A stretch of 52,210 nucleotides of DNA from Thermoanaerobaculia bacterium (GTDB lineage Bacteria; Acidobacteriota; Thermoanaerobaculia; Multivoradales; JAHZIX01): NCBI GenBank assembly GCA_027069135.1, contig JALXFE010000325.1, positions 1 to 52,210 on the forward strand, read 5' to 3'. Below are positions 44,907 through 52,210 of this stretch, one piece after another; within the stretch, counting starts at the first letter, position 1; every line of letters starts with the position of its first letter. The notes below the pieces were generated by a model. It had not been told where the DNA came from, searched no databases, and saw nothing but the letters and a program-made list of their open reading frames with translations. The position numbers were made by a program, and so were the translations under genes.

Positions 44907-46649
44907 ATGGCAAAGGGAAGTACATCGGCTTCCGGGGGCGTTGTCCGGCATGGCGCTTATCCGGAGATTACCTGGCCGGCGATCATCGTCGGTTGGTTCT
45001 TGGGGGCGCTTATCGCCGTCAGCATCGGCTACGCGAGCCTCAAGCTGGGATTCTCCATCGAGGGGTCGGAGCTCGCCGCAATTTTGGGCTTCGGCATTCT
45101 GCGGGGACTCATGCGGCGTTCCAGCATCATCGAGAACAACATCAACCAGACCATCGCCAGCTCCGTAAACGGCGCTTCGGCGGGAATGATGTTCTCTCTG
45201 CCGGCCATCTTCATCCTCGGCTATTCAGATTTCAACATCCCCCTGACCGTCATGGGTTGTATCGCCGGTGGCGTGCTGGGGATCGCTTTTATCATCCCCC
45301 TGCGCAAGCAGATGATCGACTTCGAACGTCTGGCCTATCCCGGCGGCATCGCCGTGGCGGCGATCCTGAAATCTCCGGGAGCCGGAATCCGCAAGGCCAT
45401 GCTGATGGTGGCGGCGGCGCTTTTCAGCGGCCTGATCCACTTCATCAGCTTGGGCACGGGAGTCGAGAATTTCGATCTGGGGGCACTCCTCGGTCTGCCG
45501 GAATTCATGAATGGCATCTGGTACATCTCTCTTCTGACCATCGGCACCGGCTTTTTGGCGGGCCGTGGAGGATTCTTCTTTATCGTCGGCGGCTACACCT
45601 GCTATTGGATCCTCGCTCCTTTGCTTTCCGCCCGAGGGCTTTTGCCGAATACGGGCCAGCTGGCTGAGATGGGCACGTCGGTGACCAGCTACCTGCGCCT
45701 CAGCCTCTTTCGGCCCCTGGGGATCGGCATGCTCGTCGGTGGCGCCATGGCCGGGATCGTCCTGGCCTTTCCCTTGATCGTGGGGGCGATCCGTAGCATG
45801 CAGACCGCATCCAAGCTCAAGACGGAAGCCTCCAGGGACGAGCTCCCCATCCGATTTCTCTATCTGGCCATCGGCGGAGCGTTCCTCGTCATGCTGGCCT
45901 TGGGGGTCCTGTCGACGCCGGAGATGACTCTGGGTCGGGGCATCCTCATGGCGGTCCTCGGAACCCTGTGGGTGTGGGTTGCCGGCGTGATTCTCTCGGA
46001 GTGCATCGGGCGGACCAATTGGTCGCCTCTATCGGGTATGACCCTGATCGGCATCACGATCCTGATCTTCGTGTCCAGCGGGATCGGCGACCGGGCAGCG
46101 GTCGTCGCCGCCATCATGGTCGGGGCCGCCATGTGCGTCGCCATGAGCCAGGCGACGGACCTGATGTTGGACTTGAAAACGGGGTATCTGGTCGGAGCCA
46201 CCCCGCGCAGCCAGCAGATCGCTCAGTTTCTAGGAACCTGGTTGGGCCCGATCCTCGTCATGGTCTTGATCCTGGTCTTGCACAAGGCCTACGGCATGGG
46301 CTCTGAGGCGCTGCCCGCTCCCCAGGGTCAAGCCCTGGCATCGGTGATCCAGAGCATTGTCGGCGGCGACGTGCCCTTGGACAAATATCTTGCCGGGGCC
46401 GGCCTCGGGGCCCTGTTGAGCGCCAGTGGCATCGGCGGGTTGGGAGTGCTCGTGGGGCTCGGGTTCTACCTACCCTTCAGCATCATCCTCACCTACAGCA
46501 TCGGTACTTTGTTGCGAGTGGCCTCGGATTGGAAGTTCGGTGCCGACTTTAGTGAGAACGTCGGGATTCCGATGGCTGCAGGGTTGATCGTCGGCGAGGC
46601 GTTGGTCGGGGTAGGTAACGCGGTCGTCAAGGTCGCTCAAGGGGTCTAG
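44907..46649 (+). CDS. OPT family oligopeptide/metal-chelate transporter
   Basis: A 580-residue inner-membrane protein with about 14 to 16 transmembrane helices. The N-terminal EITWPAIIVGWFLGALIAVS, then NNINQTIASSVNGASAGMMF and QMIDFERLAYPGGIAVAAIL, are the family signatures; KTGYLVGATPRSQQIAQFLG near residue 430 is the late conserved block. OPT proteins import peptides or metal-siderophore complexes with protons. ATG 44907 gives the usual length; an upstream start at 44874 is possible. The gene is followed 18 bp later by a small membrane protein gene. Confidence 0.92.
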   Translation: MAKGSTSASGGVVRHGAYPEITWPAIIVGWFLGALIAVSIGYASLKLGFSIEGSELAAILGFGILRGLMRRSSIIENNINQTIASSVNGASAGMMFSLPAIFILGYSDFNIPLTVMGCIAGGVLGIAFIIPLRKQMIDFERLAYPGGIAVAAILKSPGAGIRKAMLMVAAALFSGLIHFISLGTGVENFDLGALLGLPEFMNGIWYISLLTIGTGFLAGRGGFFFIVGGYTCYWILAPLLSARGLLPNTGQLAEMGTSVTSYLRLSLFRPLGIGMLVGGAMAGIVLAFPLIVGAIRSMQTASKLKTEASRDELPIRFLYLAIGGAFLVMLALGVLSTPEMTLGRGILMAVLGTLWVWVAGVILSECIGRTNWSPLSGMTLIGITILIFVSSGIGDRAAVVAAIMVGAAMCVAMSQATDLMLDLKTGYLVGATPRSQQIAQFLGTWLGPILVMVLILVLHKAYGMGSEALPAPQGQALASVIQSIVGGDVPLDKYLAGAGLGALLSASGIGGLGVLVGLGFYLPFSIILTYSIGTLLRVASDWKFGADFSENVGIPMAAGLIVGEALVGVGNAVVKVAQGV

Positions 46650-46667
46650 GGTAGGAGGAACAAGCTT

Positions 46668-47195
46668 ATGGTGAAACTCGGGTATCTCTTGATCGCCGCC
46701 GGCTTCCTGGCCGGATCCTATTTTGCGGTTCTTGCCAAGGAAGGTGTTCCTTGGAGCTCCTGGGCTCTGGGACTCATCGTCGGCGTGGTCGGCGTCGCCC
46801 TGGTGCGATTTGGCACCAAGAAGAGCGCCACCTCGAAGGGTCGCCTCGAAGGCGATATCGGGATGATCCGTAGCAGCCTGGCGAGCATCGTTCAGAAGGC
46901 GGGAGCCCTGAACAGCGAGCTGGCGAGCCTCGATGTCTACGATGTTCGGCATCGTATCGACGAAGAGTTCATGAAGGACCTCAACAATTTCGTCGAGGCT
47001 CGCGCGAGCCTCCGCCATCGCTATGGGGTGCAGAGCTACGCGGATGTAATGACCTCCTTCGCGACCGGCGAACGCACCTTGAACCGCGCCTGGTCCGCCT
47101 CGACGGACGGCTACATCGACGAAGTCGCCCGCTCCGTATCCAAGGCCGAAACCCACTTCCGGGACGCCCAAGAGAAGTTCCTGGCCTTGGCGTAG
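46668..47195 (+). CDS. Small membrane protein cotranscribed with the OPT transporter
   Basis: A 175-residue protein with two N-terminal transmembrane helices (VKLGYLLIAAGFLAGSYFAV; SSWALGLIVGVVGVALVRFG) and a cytosolic helical domain of about 110 residues. No named family. The AGGAGG site is strong and the gap to the OPT gene is 18 bp, so it may be a partner or assembly factor of the transporter. Confidence 0.75.
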   Translation: MVKLGYLLIAAGFLAGSYFAVLAKEGVPWSSWALGLIVGVVGVALVRFGTKKSATSKGRLEGDIGMIRSSLASIVQKAGALNSELASLDVYDVRHRIDEEFMKDLNNFVEARASLRHRYGVQSYADVMTSFATGERTLNRAWSASTDGYIDEVARSVSKAETHFRDAQEKFLALA

Positions 47196-47224
47196 AACGG
47201 CGCTACCGCCGGGAGAGAAAAAAG

Positions 47225-47335
47225 ACCTTCTGCCGCCATCCGAAGAAAATCCTGGTCGTGGGTACACAGAACGCGACCCAATTCGAAAGCTCGGAGCAGG
47301 TGGTGCGAATCCGAGTCGCCGAGCCTTTCTAGAAT
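47225..47335 (-). pseudogene. Truncated DUF5615/PIN-like toxin-type fragment
   Basis: About 36 codons on the minus strand read ILERLGDSDSHHLLRAFELG then RVLCTHDQDFLRMAAEG, fitting the C-terminal half of DUF5615 PIN-like proteins (D-x3-L-x2-A-x3-G-RVL-x-T-x-D-x-DFL). It has no start and no N-terminal half; its 5' edge meets the stop of the dehydrogenase gene (47329). The frame continues to 47111, but without family likeness. Confidence 0.55.
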
Positions 47336-48339
47336 CGCAGGCAGATCTTCCCGAAATGGCCGCCGCGGGCCATGAGCTCCAGGGCTTGGCGGGTTTGAGC
47401 TATGGGGAAGATTCGGTCGACGACGGGTAGGAGGCCGGCGATCTCGATGGCGCGGTTCATGGCCTCGAAGGATTCCCGATGGCCTACGAGGATGCCTTGG
47501 AGTCGCACGTTCTTCATCAGGATTGGCAAGATGTTCAAGGGGGAGCTTGCTCCCGACAAGACCCCGATGACCGAGAGGGTACCGCCGAAACGAACCGCTT
47601 TGAGGCTTTGCTCCAGGGTTCCCGCACCCCCGACCTCCACAATGTGGTCGACTCCCCGACCTCCGGTGAGCTCCAGGACAGCTTCTCCCCATTTGGCGAC
47701 GCTCTTGTAATTGAGGGTTTCGTGGGCGCCTAAGGCTCGGGCTCGTTCGAGTTTCTCATCACTGCTGGAGGTGACGATGACCCGGGCTCCGAGCAGCCGG
47801 GCGAACTGAAGAGCGAAGGTGGAGACGCCACCCGTTCCTTGAACGAGGACCGTGTCCCCGGCCTGAACACCCCCCTGAGTGACCAGAGCGCTCCAGGCAG
47901 TGAGGGCAGCGCAGGGAAGGGTCGCCGCCTGGGCGTCGTCGAGGTGAGCCGGCACCGGCACGACTCCCTGGGCATCCAGCACCATCTGTTCGGCGAGGGT
48001 TCCATCCAAGGGGCCGCCCAAAGACGAGCGGAGCTTTTCGTGTGTCGGCTCGCCGGACTCCCAACCTTGGGCGAAGAGAGTCGCGACCCGGTCGCCGACG
48101 GCCGCGCGGGAGACCCCTTCTCCCAAGGCCAGCACTTCGCCGACCCCGTCGGAGCAAGGAATCAGCGGCAGACGCTGGCGCGGATTGTAATGTCCCTCGA
48201 TCATCAGCAGATCCCGATAATTGAGGCTTGCCGCCTTCATGCGCAACAAGACTTGGCCGGGGCCCGGCTGTGGATCCGGCCTCTCGACGACCTGAAGGTT
48301 CCCCAGACCGAAACGTCCCTTTATTTCAACGACCTTCAC
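47329..48339 (-). CDS. Zinc-free alcohol dehydrogenase / quinone oxidoreductase family (MDR)
   Basis: A 336-residue medium-chain dehydrogenase/reductase. Features: GQVLLRMKAASLNYRDLLMI near residue 30, IPCSDGVGEVLALGEGVSRA, the NAD(P) loop VLVQGTGGVSTFALQFARLL and the C-terminal RQALELMARGGHFGKICLRF. The structural-zinc cysteines of classical alcohol dehydrogenases are absent, so an NADPH:quinone-reductase-like or enal-reducing role is likely. It starts at GTG 48339 with AAGGGAG upstream; the longer reading to 48690 crosses a decayed region and was rejected. Confidence 0.88.
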   Translation of the reverse strand: MKVVEIKGRFGLGNLQVVERPDPQPGPGQVLLRMKAASLNYRDLLMIEGHYNPRQRLPLIPCSDGVGEVLALGEGVSRAAVGDRVATLFAQGWESGEPTHEKLRSSLGGPLDGTLAEQMVLDAQGVVPVPAHLDDAQAATLPCAALTAWSALVTQGGVQAGDTVLVQGTGGVSTFALQFARLLGARVIVTSSSDEKLERARALGAHETLNYKSVAKWGEAVLELTGGRGVDHIVEVGGAGTLEQSLKAVRFGGTLSVIGVLSGASSPLNILPILMKNVRLQGILVGHRESFEAMNRAIEIAGLLPVVDRIFPIAQTRQALELMARGGHFGKICLRF

Positions 48340-48387
48340 GACGGCTCCCTTCCCAGGTTGAGGTTCCCGCCATGATAGAAGCCCGGG

Positions 48388-48418
48388 CCGGCCACCACAA
48401 CGGAACCAAGACCGTGCC
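48388..48418. repeat. 31-bp dispersed repeat, copy 1
   Basis: Matches 50123-50153 at 27 of 31 positions in the same orientation (shared cores CCGGCCAC, ACAACGG, AGACCGT). Both copies lie in decayed intergenic DNA next to gene remnants. The 180-bp gap 48340-48519 otherwise shows nothing recognisable. Confidence 0.5.
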
Positions 48419-48519
48419 TTGGAACTCGGAAGGGACATGGTCCCCCCCCTCGCGGAGTTGGCCGTGCTGCTGGGCCTGCGGGGGGTGGGGGGACTTCGGG
48501 AGGCGGACGACCGCGGAAG

Positions 48520-48672
48520 ATGACGGCCGCGAAGGTAGAGTCCGCGAAGACACTGCTGGCTCAAGGCACGCCCGTTCGAGATGTCGCAGAAAGCCCCGGT
48601 ATCTCGGTTCCGACTCTTTACCACTTTTTGCCCGCGGACCAGTGGACCGGTTCCAGAATGGAGAAACCGTAA
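48520..48672 (+). pseudogene. C-terminal remnant of a serine recombinase (resolvase/invertase HTH)
   Basis: Fifty codons read KVESAKTLLAQGTPVRDVAE, then SPGISVPTLYHFLPAD, matching the DNA-binding helix-turn-helix tail of Tn3/Hin-type resolvases (A-x-x-L-x-x-G-x-x-x-x-x-VA-x-x-x-G-x-S-x-x-TLY). The whole N-terminal catalytic domain with its Ser is missing. The usual Arg before the last helix turns is also changed. A mobile-element relic. Confidence 0.65.
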
Positions 48673-48731
48673 CTCTCTACACGAGTGCACCCGCTACCCC
48701 TACTACCCTCTGAACCTAGAAAGAAAGATGG

Positions 48732-49076
48732 TCACTTCACTAGTCCAACGAACCACATGAAGGCACCCAAAACCGTACCGAGGAGCAGCAGCAAAGTTAG
48801 GACAATGGCCAATCGTTTGCCGAGCGACATATCTGAAAATTGGTCCTCAATCTCCCACAACGGCATCCCGGTCGCGGCCTGAAAGAGACCGAGAGTTGCC
48901 GCGACGGCAGGGAGAGCCAATTCACCAGCCACTAGTGCTGGAATCCCGAGCCAGTGTGGTGTAATCACGTAAACGACCATCAGAGCTACGCCTGCCACCA
49001 CAGCAATAGCCAAACCAAAAAGGCGCATACCGAGTCGTAGCGTAGTCTCTTGAGAGGCTTCTGAACGCGGCTCCAT
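48732..49076 (-). CDS. Small integral membrane protein
   Basis: A 114-residue protein with three to four hydrophobic helices (FGLAIAVVAGVALMVVYVIT; GIPALVAGELALPAVAATLG; LAIVLTLLLLLGTVLGAFMW). No family recognised. ATG 49076 follows GGAGAG at normal spacing; an upstream start at 49136 is less likely. Base composition is lower in GC than its neighbours (AT-rich stretches around 48750-49080), hinting at acquired DNA. Confidence 0.6.
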   Translation of the reverse strand: MEPRSEASQETTLRLGMRLFGLAIAVVAGVALMVVYVITPHWLGIPALVAGELALPAVAATLGLFQAATGMPLWEIEDQFSDMSLGKRLAIVLTLLLLLGTVLGAFMWFVGLVK

Positions 49077-49210
49077 TTCAGCTCTCCGTTTTGATGATTC
49101 AGACCAAGCCTCTGATGAATCCCAGAAGCACCTCAAGAGACTACGAGCGCGAGCGTCAAGGCGTCCAGCTGCCGATTCCGGTGAGAGCGGTCACTTCTTG
49201 ACCTTCGTAC

Positions 49211-49236
49211 AAGGGGTAGTGGGCAAAAAGTGCCAT
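49211..49236. repeat. Left arm of imperfect inverted repeat pair
   Basis: AAGGGGTAGTG (49211-49221) and CAAAAAGTGCCAT (49224-49236) reappear inverted on the right side: CACTACCCCTT (49539-49549, exact) and ATGGCACTTCTTG (49514-49526, 12 of 13). The spacing within the arms differs, so the ends have been rearranged. Confidence 0.45.
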
Positions 49237-49513
49237 CTGGCCGCTTGGCCGTAGGCCGTGTGTTGCGTTATCCGATTGAGACCAGATCGCCTAGTCAGGC
49301 CAAAAGCGCAACATCCTGCTCAAATGTTCCCGCTGGTCCAATACGGGGTTTTCCGGGTGTCGTGGGTGTAGATGAAGAATCCTACGCCCTCTTGAGCACG
49401 GATTTATCCCTGCCGACCCTCCGTCGTGCAGAAAGTTACGGCAAGGAGTCGATTCGGGGGTCTGTGGAGGGGGCTTACCGTAGCTTTCGCACGCTCGAGG
49501 CTGGGCCCTCTAG

Positions 49514-49549
49514 ATGGCACTTCTTGAACGAAGGTGCACACTACCCCTT
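49514..49549. repeat. Right arm of imperfect inverted repeat pair
   Basis: Carries ATGGCACTTCTTG (49514-49526) and CACTACCCCTT (49539-49549), inverted matches to 49211-49236. It ends just before the stop of the antitoxin-like gene at 49552. Confidence 0.45.
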
Positions 49550-49551
49550 TA

Positions 49552-49893
49552 TTAGTGGCCGGGTAGCGCTTCACCGCCAAGGGGACGAGCGGCAGGGCGG
49601 GGGCGAAGCTCAAGATGAACCTCCACGCTTTGCCCCAAGGTCCCAAGGATGCGAATCAGGCGGTCGATCGTAAAGCGTCCGAGGTCGGCATTGCGGATAC
49701 GCGAGAAGTCACTCGCTGCAAAGCCAGTCATGGCATGAGCTCGGCGTACGCTCAGAGCCTCGTCATCGAGCAAGCCGATGATCCGCGCGGCGAGCTTTGC
49801 CTTCGCTTGATGAACATCCGCGTCGGCGTCACCAAAGTCTCGATAAGGATTGCCGCTACCTCGGTCCAGTTGAATCTCTTCTCGTTCACTCAT
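49552..49893 (-). CDS. XRE-family HigA-like antitoxin (HTH_37 type)
   Basis: A 113-residue protein. The pattern SGNPYRDFGDADADVHQAKA, then KLAARIIGLLDDEALSVRRA, a helix-turn-helix (HAMTGFAASDFSRIRNADLG) and the closing FTIDRLIRILGTLGQSVEVH is that of the small XRE antitoxins paired with RelE/HigB (gp49-like) toxins. It would bind its own promoter and neutralise the toxin. ATG 49893 is preceded by AAGGAGG; a longer frame to 50259 has no likeness. A toxin-like tail overlaps its start (ATGA), but the toxin seems broken. Confidence 0.75.
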   Translation of the reverse strand: MSEREEIQLDRGSGNPYRDFGDADADVHQAKAKLAARIIGLLDDEALSVRRAHAMTGFAASDFSRIRNADLGRFTIDRLIRILGTLGQSVEVHLELRPRPAARPLGGEALPGH

Positions 49894-50048
49894 CTTCGGA
49901 GCGCCTCCTTCAGGGTCTTCAAGCGAAGCCGAATCTTCTCGATCTCTCTCTTCGGAGCTTCGTCCTCTCGGGAGCTTAGCTGACAATTTCTTCGTTTCGT
50001 GTAAGGAACCCCATTCCTCGCTGCCGCCGGACCTTCGTGGCGCAGGGG
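49890..50048 (-). pseudogene. Degraded HigB/gp49-like toxin remnant
   Basis: The frame ending in TGA at 49890, overlapping the antitoxin start as ATGA, reads EAPKREIEKIRLRLKTLKEA near its end. This fits the C-terminal PK-x-E-x3-L/I-x2-RLK-x2 pattern of gp49-like HigB toxins. Upstream, an LHETKK match to the family's LH-x3-KK block is in another frame, and the remaining frame is closed by a stop at 50049. The toxin is therefore probably frameshifted and inactive. Confidence 0.4.
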
Positions 50049-50122
50049 TCAAAACCTCCTCCGGAACCCCCAGGGTATCGATCCTCTCCCGCCGGCCCTC
50101 CTCTCTTTCCACCGCCCACCGA

Positions 50123-50153
50123 CCGGCCACTACAACGGCACCGAGACCGTACC
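50123..50153. repeat. 31-bp dispersed repeat, copy 2
   Basis: Direct-orientation match to 48388-48418 (27 of 31). It lies in the gap between the toxin remnant and the nitroreductase gene, about 36 bp before the latter's start. Confidence 0.5.
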
Positions 50154-50188
50154 GAGAAACATGGGCAAGGGGGCAGTACAATTCACCC

Positions 50189-50836
50189 ATGGCACCTCTC
50201 GACGTTCCTTCCGCAATTCTCCAGCGACGATCCATCAAACGGTTTCGCCCGGATCCCATCCCCCAAGACTTGCTCCACGAGTTGTTGGAGTTGACCGTTG
50301 CCGCTCCCAGCAGCTGGAATCTTCAGGATTGGCGGATCGTGGTGGTGGAGGAGGCAGAGCAGCGCGAGGCTCTCTGCGACGCCTGCTACGGGCAGGGCCT
50401 GGTGGCCCAAGCCCCCCTGGTCTTCGTCTTCGCCGCGGATCCCACCGCCTGGGAACGGGATCTCGAGCCGATCTTTGAAAAAGCGAAGGCCTCCGGCGCC
50501 TGGCCCCCCAAGGTGGTCGAGTACCTGCAGCAAGCCGTGCCGGACTTCCAGCAGAATCTCGGGGATCGTAACCGCGAGTACGCCATCAAGGACGCTATGA
50601 TCGCAGCCACTCATCTCGTGTTGGCGGCCGAGAGCCGAGGATTGGCGTCCTGCTTCCTGAACGGCTGGGAGGAAGACGCCGTCAAGCGGGTGATCGGTGC
50701 CGGAGAGGATTCGCAGTTGTGCGTCGCCGTTATCGTTCCCGTGGGCCTCGCCGCTGAATCCCGCTCCAACCCCGGTCGCCTGGACCTCGAGCACAATATT
50801 TTTCGGGACCACCTATCGAAGCCCTACCGGCGGTAA
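50189..50836 (+). CDS. Nitroreductase family FMN oxidoreductase
   Basis: A 215-residue flavoprotein. FMN-binding blocks: LQRRSIKRFRPDPIPQDLLH at the N-terminus, AAPSSWNLQDWRIVVVEE, and late AATHLVLAAESRGLASCFLN. Members reduce nitro compounds, quinones or other electron acceptors with NAD(P)H; natural substrate unknown. ATG 50189 is the only plausible start. The gene ends 10 bp before the hairpin repeat copy B. Confidence 0.88.
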   Translation: MAPLDVPSAILQRRSIKRFRPDPIPQDLLHELLELTVAAPSSWNLQDWRIVVVEEAEQREALCDACYGQGLVAQAPLVFVFAADPTAWERDLEPIFEKAKASGAWPPKVVEYLQQAVPDFQQNLGDRNREYAIKDAMIAATHLVLAAESRGLASCFLNGWEEDAVKRVIGAGEDSQLCVAVIVPVGLAAESRSNPGRLDLEHNIFRDHLSKPYRR

Positions 50837-50846
50837 CGGGTCCAAT

Positions 50847-51011
50847 CTAGTGTCCCGAGTGACAAATTCATCGTATAAATACACGGCCCTTTCGGGCTCT
50901 AGCTGCGTTGTTCCTTCGCGCAAGAGCTCCGCTATTGCTTGTCGTCACGCCTTACCAGAGTCCCGGAATGCCTCGCGATTTCTCACGCGAATTAGCCAAT
51001 CGGGACACTAG
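50847..51011. repeat. MITE/REP-like hairpin element, copy B
   Basis: A 165-bp segment with perfect 12-bp terminal inverted repeats (CTAGTGTCCCGA 50847-50858, TCGGGACACTAG 51000-51011) and a paired centre (GCAA 50920-50923, TTGC 50935-50938). It shares outer AGTGTCC, length and the motif GCTGCGTTG at the same distance from the centre with copy A (12958-13121). Its right end contains the stop codon of the MMPL-like gene. Confidence 0.8.
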
Positions 51012-52210
51012 GAATGGTTGGGTAGTCTCGCTGCAGAACCGGTGCCAGGCGCGCCGAGGAAAGGTAGAGCGGTCAGGGCCCAGGTAGCGGCGGCGGCGGT
51101 GCCCAAGACGATGGCGATACCGAAATGCCGGGTCGGGGGGAAACTGGATAGGGCGAAGACGCCGAAACCGGTACCCACCACCAGGGCCGCCGTGAGGATG
51201 GGGGACTTGAGCTGGTACCGGGCCTGGGCCATGGCCTCGCGCGGATCCACACCGCTGCCGAGAAGCTTGCGCCGCCGGATCACCAGGTGGATCATCGAGT
51301 CGATTCCCAGCCCGAGGGCGACGTTGGCGGCCGGGGATGCGATGACGTCGAGGGGTAACCCCAGAAATCCGAAGGTGCCGAACATGAGAATCGGCAAAGC
51401 CACCACCCCAGCGACCATGACCGCGGCGACTCGTCCGCCGCGAGCTACCCACAGGGCGATGATCGTGAAGAGTAGCGTCAGGCCTCCCAGGCCGGTGAGC
51501 AGGCTCGAGGCCACCAGGCGACCCAATCGGCCCTGCAGGTCATAGAGCCCTCCGACCTGCTCGACCCGGAGCCCCTGGTCGGCCACGAGGCCCTGCAGGC
51601 GCTCCACCACGGCCTGCCGGGATTCGGAGCGTTCCCCTTCTCGCATGCGCAAGAAGAGCAGGGCCCGTTTTCGATCCTCGGTGATGAAGCTCCGGGCGAT
51701 CTTGTCGAAGACCGCTGAGTCCAGGAGTGCCAAGAGTTGATCGGCGCTCAAGAAGCCGGCGAGGGGCTGCCGCCGAGCCTCACCGAGGACGACCGTCAGG
51801 GAAAGGGCAGAGCCGACGGCGGGGTCCTCGTCCACGGCTGCTTGTACCGCTTGGAATCGCTCGAAAGCGTCTCCCCGGTGGAGGGGCTTACCGTCCGGGG
51901 AAGTCAGGACCATCGTCAGAGGGCTGCTTCCTCCGTCCCGATCGATGGCGGAAAGGCCCGCGAAGAGCTCGCCTCGGGAATCGAAGTACTCAAGCAGGCT
52001 CGGATCCGTGGTCAATCGCCCCAGGCCCGGGGCCGCCAGCAAGGTCGCGGCGATCACCAACACTGTGCCTCGTAGGAGACCGCTCCGAGACGCGGAGGGG
52101 GACGGAGCGGATGTCGGCTCCGACGCCGAGGACCCTTGGCCGGTGGGGCTACTTTCGAGGCGTAGAAAGAGGGGGAAGAGCAGGTAGGAGACGCCGAGGG
52201 CCACGGCGGT
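51008..52210 (-). CDS. MMPL/RND-superfamily exporter, C-terminal part, 5' end outside window
   Basis: At least 400 residues of the C-terminal half of an RND-type membrane protein. A first helix (LRGTVLVIAATLLAAPGLGR) leads to a periplasmic loop with LTTDPSLLEYFDSRGELFAG, then helices with VMVAGVVALPILMFGTFGFL, ASPAANVALGLGIDSMIHLV (the conserved GxxxD helix) and SPILTAALVVGTGFGVFALS. It resembles hopanoid/lipid exporters of the MMPL group, but the substrate cannot be told. Its stop TAG (51008-51010) lies inside the terminal repeat of hairpin copy B. The frame is open beyond the right edge. Confidence 0.85.
   Translation of the reverse strand, partial: TAVALGVSYLLFPLFLRLESSPTGQGSSASEPTSAPSPSASRSGLLRGTVLVIAATLLAAPGLGRLTTDPSLLEYFDSRGELFAGLSAIDRDGGSSPLTMVLTSPDGKPLHRGDAFERFQAVQAAVDEDPAVGSALSLTVVLGEARRQPLAGFLSADQLLALLDSAVFDKIARSFITEDRKRALLFLRMREGERSESRQAVVERLQGLVADQGLRVEQVGGLYDLQGRLGRLVASSLLTGLGGLTLLFTIIALWVARGGRVAAVMVAGVVALPILMFGTFGFLGLPLDVIASPAANVALGLGIDSMIHLVIRRRKLLGSGVDPREAMAQARYQLKSPILTAALVVGTGFGVFALSSFPPTRHFGIAIVLGTAAAATWALTALPFLGAPGTGSAARLPNHS

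Larger units (their letters stand above)
49077..49551. other. Intergenic stretch with no recognised gene
   Basis: Both strands carry only open frames without family likeness (for example plus 49230-49673, which overlaps the antitoxin gene). The stretch is framed by an imperfect inverted repeat (49211-49236 and 49514-49549), so it may be a relic of a small mobile element. Confidence 0.4.

Noticed and set aside
1-52210. CRISPR array
   Set aside because: No series of evenly spaced direct repeats was seen; the repeats found are isolated pairs.

Overview
The window is GC-rich bacterial chromosome with dense, short-spaced genes. Several markers point to Acidobacteriota, probably a Thermoanaerobaculia-like lineage: a GWxTD-domain protein, a TIGR02999-type ECF sigma factor, a CRTAC1/UnbV FG-GAP protein, and an acidic GAF-like protein with a conserved helical C-terminus (23905-25794). 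This placement is inferred from gene families only; no rRNA gene is present.

Left part (1-16000): a partial AbiEii-type nucleotidyltransferase runs in from the edge. Then come a secreted M49-like metallopeptidase, a GWxTD protein, a DUF3467 protein and a Wzm/Wzt-type polysaccharide ABC exporter. An orphan LivJ-type lipoprotein follows, with a nine-base poly-G tract inside its predicted promoter. Next are a YfhO-like giant membrane protein, a zinc-ribbon protein, an AI-2E-family transporter, ATP-type PEP carboxykinase, an enoyl-CoA hydratase-like protein, two overlapping VanZ-like genes and tRNA-Asn.

Centre (16000-29600): an expanded macromolecular-synthesis cluster on the minus strand (rpsU, a terminator, mutS2, dnaG, rpoD), then a BamE-like coiled-coil lipoprotein. 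Divergently, a strong sigma70-type promoter drives a four-gene plus-strand set: acidic GAF-like protein, a sulfatase-fold protein that has lost catalytic residues, a radical SAM protein and rsmE.

Right part (29600-52210): unknown proteins, an FG-GAP protein behind an attenuator-like terminator, and a LOG-like Rossmann protein. Then comes a tightly overlapped seven-gene minus-strand operon: ECF sigma, zinc anti-sigma/FecR fusion, two ABC-2 ATPase/permease pairs and a second ECF sigma of another type. It is the best candidate for an uncharacterised system. After it lie argS, an OPT transporter, a quinone-reductase-like dehydrogenase, and an accessory patch of decayed genes (DUF5615/PIN-like fragment, serine-recombinase tail, damaged HigB/HigA-type pair) at 47.2-50.2 kb. 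A nitroreductase and a partial MMPL/RND exporter end the window.

Two hairpin elements of about 165 bp (12958-13121 and 50847-51011) share termini, length and an internal motif, and define a MITE/REP-like repeat family. Three plus-strand genes have terminator-like hairpins directly in their leaders.
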